64,000 bases of DNA, from positions 4,594,072 through 4,658,071 of the forward strand of contig CAADRB010000010.1 in the NCBI GenBank assembly GCA_900708905.1. Direction: 5' to 3'. This document shows, piece after piece, positions 35,037 to 47,200 of this stretch; the first letter of the stretch is position 1; each line of letters opens with the position of its first letter. The notes under the pieces were generated by a model. The model had not been told where the DNA came from. It ran no database searches and saw nothing but the letters and a program-made list of their open reading frames with translations. The position numbers and the translations under genes are program-made. Origin of the DNA: Hymenolepis diminuta. Taxonomy: Eukaryota; Platyhelminthes; Cestoda; Cyclophyllidea; Hymenolepididae.

Positions 35037-38000
35037 AATCAACCCCAATAATGTAGTATAAAGGGGAAAATCGTGTAGAAACATTGAACTAGCTCCCCTC
35101 ACTAATTTGTTCTAAATTAATATATTACTGGAATTTCAATTTTAAATATAGCCTAATTGAATACTGACGGAGAAGTAGGGAAGCATTAACGTTTGATGTA
35201 CCGCAATAAGTTGGAAGTAGGGTTTTGTATCTAAGTTATTTTGTTTTCATTCTAGATAACCACTTTCACTCCATTCTGCTTTTAATGCAATGTGAATAGA
35301 ACACCGCGATCCATATGCTGTAATTTCAAAAAATTCATATTTTGAACTTCACTTGACTAAACGTCTGCCAACACTGATACGCCTCAGACGAGACTTAAAC
35401 ATAATTTACTTTGTGATGAGAATAGGGTACCTTCGAGACGAAATTTATCACTGCAGTTTGTGCTAGTTAATATGGCATTTGAAGCCCATCCCCAACTCGA
35501 CTAAACAAATATGTTTATATTTTCATGAAATTTCATTAGCAACTAGTGTAATTTCGATTTTGCTTCAAAATTTATTTATTTTACCTGCATAGTAGCAATT
35601 TTATATGATACATCCTTTTTTCTTATCATATTATTAACGGAAATTATTGACCGTAACGAACTCTTTTAAGAACAATTTGCACTACATGTTGAAAATTGTA
35701 GCTATTTTTATGAAAAGCTAGATATTTCCTTTCTCGTTTTCATTCATGTTTTCTCAATATTAGTTTCTTTGTCGATAAAGGAATGCAACCGAGAAAGCAT
35801 GTCCAAGATGAGGTACAGCGCGTCTGTTTGTCATGAATGGTCTGATAATAACTAAATGTAACAATACACAATACATTTATAATAGGACTGAGTGAAACAA
35901 CACCGGAATACTGGGTGAATTGCAAGGAATTCGCAATTGTCTGGACAGGTTGGCGCAGTCTCCACAAATAACGTTTCCTCTTTGATTGAGTGAAATTTGA
36001 TCAATATCTACTTCAATAGCAGTAGCTAAGTAGATGAATGATGCTGCAGATGTCGGCTCTCTACTATCGTTTTTAGAATCACAGAAAAAAATAAGAAAGC
36101 ACTTCCCCACAAACCAGTTTAAAACAATACCAATGAAAAGTCCATTTTGAAGTCTGAAGATGTCGTCTTTGGACTGCGATCTTTTTCACCATTGATCAAC
36201 TTAGTATTTGAAATCTACCTCCGAATGAGGGGAAAAAACCACTTATGTAGCCGTTGATTAGACACAAATCACTGGAACGTTGGCAGTGCAGTGACCGATA
36301 TGTACTCATCTTGTCTAAGCATTAGGCTCAGTTGCAAAGAGAGGAAATCAATAATCGATACAAGCGCTCATCCGCGACACAACTTTAGCTCCAGTGCATC
36401 TTGTCATGTGATTTGATTTGCGTGATAAACAGTGGTTTTTGGGTGTCACCGCACCAACATCGGACATGAATGATAGTACTCAAAGACCTTGCAAAATGTG
36501 TATTAAATTTGTAATGTTTTTCATTCACATACACAAGGGACTTAACTTTTCAAATAGTATGGTCACGTTTAGTCACTTATCAGCGTTATATCGACCTTGA
36601 AAGTGGCGTATCCAATGTATTGTTTCATTGAAACCATCCCCTATTCCAAATAAAATGGGTATTTTTATTCAGTATTTCACATTTGGCAACATGTAGATGC
36701 GATTTTAATTGAAAAGACTAACTAGCAGGTACTGACGTGGGCTAAACTCTAGTTTAAACTTCTAATAGACCTGAATCTAAACATTAATAACCATTCAAAC
36801 TATTTCATATTTATATGAAATCGATTACAAAATATATTGTTGATTGGCTGCAGTATTGATGATTAAATTACAATAGCAAATAATTGAAAAACTTCTAATC
36901 ATGATGAACGAAAGAATAGTGAAAAGGGGTAAAGAGAATTAAGAAATAAAAACTGTCATCGAATATACCTCACTTCATCTGAATTAAATGATCTAAACTT
37001 CTAAAGTTCCTGAGCGATAAATCATGATCTCAGTGTTTAAAGCTGATTGTCCGGTTGACTTAATGTGCTGATTTGCCACCTCAGTATGCCTATCACTTCT
37101 GGTATCAAAGGACATTTATTTAATACTAGCACTGAGAGTAGAAGTCAATAAAGTCTACTCAATGTGAATTCAGCTAAATAATTCAAATTTATCTATACAA
37201 AATTTTTTTAATTCAGTGCGAACTCCCTAGGTGTGCCTCAGAGGTCGAAGTTAATTACTGGAGCAAAATTTCCGCTGACACGCCCTCTTTATGTATGTAC
37301 GGTAGGTTTACCACTATTCAAATCACACCCAATTTACCTCATACAACCCCTAAGGAGAGGTTGCTTTCATTAATAAATGTCATTTTTATTGTAAACTATT
37401 TATTAAGTTAACGATGACGTGTTTATTGGTGGGAAGGAACTGGCGACATAAGATCACATTCCCAGACTAAAGTTTCATAAATTTTATTGGTGTTATGGAC
37501 ATTAATATTTTTCACTTAGCCGGATGTCCACAAGTCGATAATTGATATCATTAACTAACCGATAATTTTTCAAATCTAAAATTAATAAATTGACTTCGTG
37601 TTTTTTAACTATTTGAGCTTTAATCATTTTATTTAAAATTCTAGGTAAATTTTCTGAAAACAAAAGTATGTATTTCCTTGAAAATGCAAGAAAATCTTTT
37701 AATGGTGGGAAAGAAAACCACAACCTTAAAATTACCATAATACTCCCTTGATTCTATAGGAAAAATTATTAAATTCCGATTATTACAATAACGTATCAAA
37801 AGAATTATTACTATTATTTGCAATTCTGGGAAGCAACAGACACCGAATAAGTCCAAATGATACTGGGGAGGGGACCAAAAAGATACAGAGAGCAACGTCA
37901 ATACATCAGGGAGTCTTATTTCATTTATTTTTGACTCGGATTGTGCATTATTTACCAAGTGGGCAGTTCAAGTTTCAAAATTCAACTTTCACGATTCGTC

Positions 38001-39594
38001 CTTTGGATTGCTGCAAACGCTTGACCGCAATGTTTAGTAAGTGAAGATAGATAAAAAAATGTAGGTTACCAGAGCTTCGAAGGCTGTGTTCACCTTGAGG
38101 AACACCAAAAAATTTTTAATAATTATTAATCTGTAGATAATTATTAATAATTTACGCATATTAAAGGATGATAGTAAAAATGGGACCGCTTTATTTCATA
38201 TTTATAAGCGGTTCATTTGGTATTTTTTACTTTTTCCAAGTGTATAGAACTAGGCAATGATGAGCATACAAAATATATCAATTTGGAGAGTCCGTATCTG
38301 ATTTTTATCTTCTAGGTCTAAAATATCCTATTTCTAAAAATAATCAGGAGGTAAATTTTATCTTAGTGATCAGCTAATGTTTCGATCGAAATTCGGGACT
38401 AGTATTTTGAAATATAAGTAGAAATTGCAATTTAGCGGTTCTTGGATGGGCGTTCAGTCAATGCAGACCTTACAATGAACGTTCCAAAGCTGTAGACAGC
38501 AGATCGCCTTGACCATGTATCGCGACATAGATCTATGAGAAAATTACTATTTTGATCGATAAAATATCGAGTTGTGTCTTTCCTCTCTCTTCATATTGTT
38601 AGATCATTCTAAGAACTTTACTGACGCCAGGCGATTAATATATGAAGCTAATATCTATTTTTTGGAACTCAAAAAATACTTTTAGCTGCTGCAAAGTTTT
38701 TCCACTAAATGACGTTCATTGAGAATCAGAAAAATATCAAATGTAAATACAATTAACCATTTATTTATTTAGCCAAGTGCTTATCGCAAAATCAGTAACT
38801 GCATTACCTAATTACGAATGGAGGGGAAAAATGCTTTCATCATTAATATAAATTCTGCAATTGATCAGCTCAGAGATGGAACTAAAAATATCTCTTTGTT
38901 ATCAAAGTAAGCGAAGAAAACGTAGATGTTATCAGTGATATTAAATGGTCCTCTAACCGCATTGTAAATAGAGGGTTGTGGTAATTAATTCATATCGTTC
39001 GCTGTGATTTGCCATACTTCTGCCTTTCTCTAATCAAGATACAGTTGCAATAATGAATGCAGGTTTGATCTCTCTAACCTGCAAGCATACTGAGTAAAAT
39101 ATTGAGCCTTAAAGGAAATTATATTACCAAAATATTTGCCTTATATTTGCAGTTTTATGCTTTCTGTGGTGCAAAGAAGCCTAATACACAGCCATGTCAT
39201 GGGATGCGAATGTAAAAGCAAGCATTCTTGAGGCATCCAAGAGATGATAGAAGAAGGGATAAGAATATTTATGTTGAGGATTTTTTTCACATTCAAAATT
39301 TGGAAGTTTGGACTTCGTGCTATTAAAAGATGAGCACTCAAAATGCACATAACTATGAATTCCTAGAGTTAACCTTGACCAATTTTTATGGGGAAGGTCC
39401 AAAAAATTGCATTCAGGCATCTCCCAAAGATAATCATTACAAAATTGAGAGTAATTATGGATTTTAAAAGCACTTTCTTTAGAATATTGAAGTTTATACT
39501 TTCATTATAATACTGAAGCATTGTCTGAATTATCTAGTATGCTTTCTGATGACTATGCACCGAAGCAAACATTTAGAAACCATCTTCTTCTTGG
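35037..39594. other. AT-rich DNA, no gene recognised
   Basis: Overlapping frames of 75-105 codons occur near 35740-36110 and 37500-37960 without recognised domains. They are best treated as chance. Confidence 0.45.
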
Positions 39595-39618
39595 TAACGT
39601 TATGCATAACGGATTTCG
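39595..39618 (+). repeat. Palindrome-bearing 24-base repeat, copy 1
   Basis: It contains the perfect 14-base palindrome CGTTATGCATAACG (39598-39611) followed by GATTTCG. The block recurs at 40985-41008 with a single mismatch. Confidence 0.65.
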
Positions 39619-40984
39619 AAAGTAGCGATCTATTCTTGTGTACTTGAACATCATCAGCATATGGTTTCTACCTTTATGCATCTGCGCCAACAAATAATAT
39701 CATAGATAATAAAAGAGATGACTCAGACAGGGATTTTGACTTGGAAGGCATATAATCGTGAACCCGAATTCCGTTGATGAATAAGGACTCAACCCATGTT
39801 TTAGTCATCTTAAATTCAGGGAATGCGGATGTTGGCATAATTTAACAACGCTTCAACTGAAGTCAACCAGGGATTGTTTCATACGTGAATAAAATGGAAT
39901 ATATCACAAATTTCAAATCATCATTACGACTAGGTGTCATTCTGGTACGAACTATGGACAACAAACACTATTTCACCATTAACATAAATAAATAATGAGT
40001 TTTAAATATCTAGGCTAAAATTATTTATGAACATAATTCACAATCAAAGTTCATGTAGTTGAATCTGATAGAAGGTGAAAAAGAATTGTAAAATAAAGCG
40101 CGGCCGATTTGAGGAATAAAGATTTGATCCAAATTCTCCGAATTTTGCTGAAAATACCTTCAGTGAAATTTCCCTTCATGTCCTAAAGGGCCGATACGTT
40201 CTCATTTTTTAGAATTTAATTTCAGTGGAAATCCACTATTTGAAAATCTCGAATCGAAGATACAAAACATAATCTATAAATTGGCGCTAACATTCCTTCT
40301 GAAACCTCATTCCTAGCTAATCTCAAACAGACATATTAATGTGCAATAAAAACGCTTAAAAGTTTTTTTTTCTCAAATACATTAATGAAATCTACAAAAC
40401 AATTGTGTCGGTTTAGGTAAATTTATGTGATCACAGGGCATTTCTAAATTGCTTCATCAAATGATCCATTGTTTGATTTATGCAAAGTTTTGGCCTCTGT
40501 GGTGGCGCTATTAGTTCCAAACATGTTTGCACTTAAATTATTTAATTGCGAAAAATTGTTTGTGCGCGTGACTCTTTGTTCTTTGTCTTAATGGGCGAAA
40601 TTTGGCTCCGAATTTAAGCCCCACAAATGCTTTAAATTGTACGCACACTGAACCCACCCATTAGATTAATTTCAAAAAAATATGACAACACACATCTTTA
40701 AGTGTTTAAAACGTTCAAACAAATTAGCTTAATGAAATTATTATTTTCTCCGTGTGAGAGAACAGGTATTGGCTTTTGAGATTCTCTTCCAGTCAAATTT
40801 TAATTTGCTTACTCCTCATTGAACTGTATTTAAGTAATAATAGTGATTATTGTACCTGCATTGTGGTTTGAAGTGAAGTTGTCTTTTATTCAAAAGTATG
40901 TTCCGTGAAGTTGTGCCAAATAAACTGATCTGCTTACGGATGGCTCCATTCAGCGAAGTGAGCATTTGTAAGTTATTCGTCTGA
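39619..40984. other. DNA between the two palindromic repeats
   Basis: No gene recognised. Within it, about 40480-40670 is somewhat GC-richer. Confidence 0.4.
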
Positions 40985-41008
40985 TAACGTTATGCATAAC
41001 AGATTTCG
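40985..41008 (+). repeat. Palindrome-bearing 24-base repeat, copy 2
   Basis: Matches 39595-39618 at 23 of 24 positions in the same orientation. The mismatch shortens the perfect palindrome here to GTTATGCATAAC. Confidence 0.65.
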
Positions 41009-42587
41009 TGACCAGCTGGAGATTATTTTACCTTTGAAGGTCCCTCACATACGTTTTTACCGATGCGGATCCGCACAAAGTTATAGAGTTTTACGATTTC
41101 TTATTTAGAGGTATGAGGACTAAATAAATTGTACATGCTACGCAGTTGTTCGAATAATTTGAATATCAAAGTTTCATTTTCTATATTAACGCCACTGTAA
41201 AGAGGTCTAATCTTGAACTGAAGATATACAGTATGAAGGTATTTTTATTATTAATAAATGGATAATAAAACTAATTATCATAGTGGCACGGCGACCAATA
41301 TGTTCGTCTGCAAAGTCAGAGATAATGGGTTGGCACACATCCAGAAAACTCAAAATTCTGTTGCAAAATAATATAATATACTATTTGAATACAAACAATA
41401 AAGATGATCATTCATTGATTACTTTTGAGGCACTGGTTGTTCAAAACATGTCTGTACTGCATACGGTTAATTGTGAAAAGCACAGTGTCTACCGCTGAGT
41501 TCAGTGTAAAGGTGAATAAAAATCCACAAAAATCTTGCTTAACGCTTTTATCCTTGACCTTTGTAAATGTAATTTGGAATTGATCGTTAGTCACAAACAC
41601 CTCTCAAAAAAGGATATTTTTACTTGCTTTCTGATAAAAACGGGTTCAATCGGTATTGAAATTTCAATAGTGACTGTACGTTACCCCAGCTCCGGCAACT
41701 TTAAAAAAGGGTGCCTGTCTGAAATTTGATCTCCAGCGTAAAACAACGAGGATTGAATTTATGTAAAGATCTGAAGTAATCGATATTAATTCGACTGAAA
41801 GATGATAGGTCACTGAAATTAGAGGAACAGTGAACAGAGGAAAATTTTATGTTAATTTTGCAGCATTGTTGATGGTAATAATCTGTATGCAGCGCAAATT
41901 GCATTTAAAATGCTTTATAATGGATAAACTGATATATAAACCAGCAGAGTGAAGGATAGGTAGTTAAACGAATAGAGAGATTTTAGACATTTGCGCGAGT
42001 GATTGGTGGAATTGTTTGATGAATTTATAAATGAAAAATTAGTTTCAAAGATACTGCACTAAAATTCGAGTAAAAATTCCGCCAACACTGTGTTTTGTAC
42101 ACTCAAGTGTACCGATTTATCGTGGGAGACGATTTGGTAAACAGTGTTTTATATGTAAGAATTCTAGGCGCTTGTAGTGGCACCGTCGGTTATTAGCTTC
42201 TCCTATGTGTTTCATTTTTTCATTCGCGTAATTTCACAGGAATTCGTAAATCTCACTTACGAACTAGTGATTACTGGACACTCTCCGGAAGGAAATATTA
42301 TATTAATGTGAGATACATAATTATTAAATATTTGCCCTTGGGAAAATAATTTTAATATTTGTGCACCAACGACCTTCAATAAAGCTAATTCTATAACCAG
42401 ACTGAACTAGACTAAGAGGATTCAATAACAGAGAAGGGAGAAGAAAGGGAGAGTGGGTCCTTGGACGAGGTGGATTACATATGTAAACTGTGGACGTGAG
42501 AGTAGAATTGTGTTAAAGGCTAAATCAAGTACATTTAGAGAGGCTATCTGATCTTGCGATCTTCATCTGATGACAATTAGATACGCG
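41009..42587. other. AT-rich DNA, no gene recognised
   Basis: Only chance-length frames; no repeat family recognised. Confidence 0.45.
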
Positions 42588-42670
42588 TCAGAGAGTGCGC
42601 AACACATATCGAGACCGGCTAGACCTATGAATCAGAGTGCACAGATACTGTTGGTCCCTTTGTATACTCG
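42588..42670 (+). repeat. Dispersed repeat family 3, copy A
   Basis: TCAGAGTGCACAGATACTG (42632-42650) is identical to the complement of 44164-44182. Similarity extends about 40 bases to the left (AGAGTGCGCAACACATA against AGACTCGCAATACATA) and about 15 bases to the right. Confidence 0.55.
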
Positions 42671-43559
42671 AATTATTTGAAGGCAAAATAATTAAATTTT
42701 GTTAGCGCCCACCTCACTTATGTTGCACCTCCCTAGGCACTGGGATATCGTACTCCTGAATATAAAATGCGTAGGTACTAAATTCCGAATAGTCGTATCC
42801 ATCTTGAGATAGTCCATCAGGTTAGAGATTTATCTTCTGGGTGTAGTGACCGGTATCGCATACCATTAATACTATTATTCTACAACCAGAAGTTGAGTTA
42901 TTGACCGACAACTTATAAAACACCAACATAAAATGAACGAAAGTGTGGGAGAAAGAGGATAATAAAGAATGGGAGAGTGTGTAAAATAAGATAAATGAAC
43001 TTATTCAAAATTTAGAAATGGTGGAAAATGTACTTCTATCCAGTGGTTAGATGTGCAGATTGCATACCGATGATTGATAGGCGTATCCACTTTAAATGTG
43101 TGAAAGGAGCACATTTAGTTCAAGGATATACAAAAAAGTGCAAGTACAGAATATATTTTTGAAATTAAGCTGATAGGATCCATCCAACGATATTTTAACT
43201 TCCTTCATTACCCGGACTGCTTCATACTGAAAAGAATTTATTTAGATTGCATAACATATTATTGTCAGAATGTTAAGGTTACTATTTGAAAATATAGAAG
43301 ATCACCCAACGAAAATTATTGAGAAAACGTATAAACGCTAAAACAATAGCTAAAACGAATCAGTCAAGATTCCAAGGAAGTCTGGTTTGACTTGTCTGTT
43401 ATGCCGATTCTCTCGCCTCAAGGAAATTCACTTAAAAAAATAATGCAATGCGAGACTGTCACAGAATGGTAGGCAATGCTTTCGCACTACCGAAAGGGTT
43501 ACTGTTTCATACAAGTTATGATCAAGTAGAACTTCAAGTGTCCGATTTTTGGATAATTT
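42671..43559. other. AT-rich DNA, no gene recognised
   Basis: Lies between copies of two dispersed repeat families. No coding feature recognised. Confidence 0.45.
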
Positions 43560-43755
43560 AAGTCGGATAAATAATGGAGTTTGTTAAGCTCCACATATCA
43601 TAATGCTATTAGCTATGCTGACATTGAATTCGTAATCAGTCTCTTCAAAAAACCTTTGGAAGATGCAACAAAAAATAAAAGCACTTATTTTTCTGAAATG
43701 AGTTGCAAAGAAGTAAAAATCCCGTATCTCGTAGATCCAACTCTGTAACTTTTTC
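43560..43755 (+). repeat. Dispersed repeat family 2, copy B
   Basis: Partner of 7055-7240 in the same orientation. The 66-codon frame that overlaps it is not conserved in the other copy, so it is not treated as a gene. Confidence 0.5.
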
Positions 43756-44149
43756 CCCGAATAATATCATTATAACTTTGCGTCCAAAATTAGTAGCAGA
43801 ATTGGGAATTGGGAGAAAAAATTTTTTCCCATCGCTCCCTTGTAAAGATAAACACTTTCAAATAAATCACCTCATCTTCTCTATTCCTTTTCGCTCTCTA
43901 TAAATCTATGGAGAATAAATGGCAATATTTTTCCCATAGGATGAATGTAAATATGAAGTTCAATACACTTAGGCAGTTTCAAATTTATGTTTTTCTCCGC
44001 TTTAAAACAAATTAGAATTGGTTTGTGAAATGCTCAACCTTAACGGTTAAAAATTGTTTATGAAAATCAATGCCTATTACAATTTACCGCAAAAGAGGTT
44101 CAAATTTCTCCCTCAAGGAAGGATAAACATGCTACTGCCACGACTCTAG

Positions 44150-44225
44150 ATTCGGAGAACCTGCAGTATCTGTGCACTCTGACTCATGGGATTGATAGAT
44201 ATCTGTATGTATTGCGAGTCTACTC
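44150..44225 (-). repeat. Dispersed repeat family 3, copy B (inverted)
   Basis: Reverse-strand partner of 42588-42670, about 1.5 kb away. The inverted arrangement could be two separate insertions or the ends of one larger element. Family 2 copy B lies between them. Confidence 0.55.
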
Positions 44226-47200
44226 AGTCAAACCTTTGCCCTAACTATCAGTAAACAGAGAACGTAAAATCGGTTAACTCCCTTATCGTACCCCATTTCT
44301 CCTGTTCCTCACGATCCTGATTGTCCGCATTCAAGGCTGACGCCGCTCGATTCATCCAATGCACGTTTGTCCCTGGGAAATTTTATCAGACCAAAGCTTG
44401 TAATTCTAATGAATCCTAAACCTACTTCGGTAGTTTTTGCTAAAATCCATTTTAATTTTTCCGCTGGGACATTTTTGGGAAAAAATAGTGCCCATATAAT
44501 CGTGTAGAATGACTCATTGCCTGGAGCGTTAATCTTGATACCTAATCTGGCCGATTTTAAAATTTGTTCTGAGCAGCAAGCAAGCGAAATTAAAGTCCCG
44601 TAATAGCATCAGGGCAATTAATGTGCACAGATGATTAGTCATTGACCAGTAACACTTTCATATATATTGGTCTAATTAAATATTTTAAAAGGCTCAAGAA
44701 CTAATCACGATTCTAGCACTATCTTTATCGATGCACTTTCAAATTGAGTATAAGCATTTATTTCAATATTTTATCTATTATTACCTAATGCAAGGCTAAA
44801 ACGTTTACAATTTTTCATTATGAGATGGTATCTAAATACAAGCAGCAAAACAGTTCCTTAAAGTATGAAGAAGAGGGTCGTGGGAGGGGGGGGGGTTTAT
44901 TGCCAGGTCAGGATGTCAATAGTCTTACTTTACTCGAATTCCGGAAGTACTTAGTTGTCCTCTTTCTTATAAAAGGTATAATTCCAAAAGTCCAACGCCT
45001 GTAATTTAATCCCTGGGGTTTGGGAGAATTTGCGTTCGCAACATTTAGAGCTTGCTAACCATTTGATTTAATTGGTCATGTCACCTTGATTCATTTGTAC
45101 CTTCTTATAGCCATGGGCAGAAATAAAGCAGAGTTCACAAACAGCATGACAGTTGCAAATAATTCAAGTGCTAAGAAAAAGATAGTAATTAACTTTACTA
45201 AGGTATTGTACCCTTTTTGTGTTGAAGATTTATTATTCGCTTCCTTATCCAGTTTATTTTCTCTCGCTAAAATAAAATAACAATCCCTAAATGTAAGATT
45301 TTAGTGATTCATAAAACCATGTCCATGTTATACCTTCGAATCTTTCTACTATTTGCCCATAAAAAATACATGTTTGACAATGACTGCAATATATAAAAAT
45401 GCTAAATTTAGAAGCGGCGCTCTTTAATGAAATCAAACAAATGGAGTAGGGTGGGAAAAGTTGGCGGGAAATAAAATAGTTATTTTACTCCAAAGACTTC
45501 TCTCCTTACCCTCCTTCTTCTATTGCTTCAAATATTTCAACGATTTTCTTTCCATTTGCTAGCGGAAGAAAAGAGAGGATATTTTTATTTCTTCATGCAG
45601 AAAATTCGTTTAGACGAATGTATTTTGTAACATTTCCCCTTAGATGAAAATACACTCAAAAGTACACTAAAACAATACGACAAGAATTTACGTTCCGCTT
45701 GTCCAATTTCAATCCCCTAAAAAGTCGCATAAACGGGCACATGGAGGAGACAAGTCACTCAGATAGGGAGTTATAAAATGCAAATGCCTCAGTGATAAGA
45801 GGTGAAATCAATTATTATAAGAATACCATTTTCGTTAACACGAATTAAAGATGCTTATATGTCTATTCTTCTCTGCTTTTACCCGAAAATACAAAATCTC
45901 GCTGTCACCTTGCTGACTAGTCAGATAGCTAACCAATCCCATAATTTAATTTATACATCAACTTTCTTAATATTAGATAAAATAAGACCTCTGTGGGGTT
46001 ACAAACTACCTTCATTTTGGTTTATGTTAGCGTAGTCACGGCGTATTTTAATGAGCATCCTGGAAAATGTGGGTGGCTATGTGTTGTTAAATCAGTGATG
46101 ATATTGCTTTTTATAATACTAAGTATGAAGTATTTTACGATAGTCAATTCCAAGTCTATTCAAACAATTAAGCACGGACAGGGACTCTTTCGATTGAGAA
46201 AACAACATCTTTTTTGGCCAATTTTCACTTCTGTATTTGGCTATTCCGTCCACTGCATGGATGACAGTGGGGATCGATCAGAGTCACCTATAGTAGAGCG
46301 AGCATGCACTTCGACCACTGCGCAAGAGACACACAAATTTTAAAGTAATTTGAATATCATTCATATCTCATTAATTAATTTCAAGCTGTCATAGATTTGA
46401 GCTGGCTTTAAGTTAATTCAAGAGGGCTCCGCTATGTTTAAAGTGACCTTACAAGTCTCCCCTACTTGCTAATGGATGAGGGAGATAAAGATAAATTAGT
46501 GTGCCATGGCCGATCATATAATTATATTTAATCGTTGAAAAATAGCGTTGACAGAAGCTCACATAATGAAAGTCATTAAAGAACTGAGCTGTGGAACATT
46601 TTCACTTTACAAAATAAATTTTATTCCTCACTGTAAAATAGGCATTGCTTCTAGAATTCAAATACTGGAAGTACCCTTGACTTCTTTTCGATCTCCGAAC
46701 TTTCTTGCTACTTCACGTGTTTAGAGGCTATACCATGCTAAAATATAAATATTAAGAAATTTTTCATTATCTTTTATTTATTACACTACTCCTTATATTT
46801 TAAAATTACTTCACAAATATGTTCTGATCTTGATCTATTTTTAAGATGAGCAAGGAAAGCAATCAAAGCGTTAAGCAATGCCTCTTATTTTCTATGAACT
46901 AACGAGTGACTGCATCCTATTTAGCGGAAAAAATAGAAAGGGAGTTGTATCGAATAAGAAAATACATTTGCTAAAACAAAATGGAATACATAGGGAGGGA
47001 CTGGATGTTAATATTTGCATTAGTTGAAAGAAAACATATCCAAGGACAATTGTAGATATTCAATTATCAATAATTCAGTATGATTTTCACAGGGGCATTC
47101 CGAAAATGCTCGATTTCCTAAAAGACATTCACTTAGAGGACTGTGTATCCACTTCATACTCAGCATGAAATATTCATTTTTTCTCTCAGCTCTTCTGAAC

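Noticed and set aside
35740..36110. Two overlapping minus-strand frames with a CGDC motif
   Set aside because: An isolated Cys pair does not make a domain; no flanking exon or homologous pattern was recognised.
45993..46343. 116-codon open frame
   Set aside because: Two or three frames of this length are expected by chance in 64 kb of such composition, and no domain, signal or splice context supports it.
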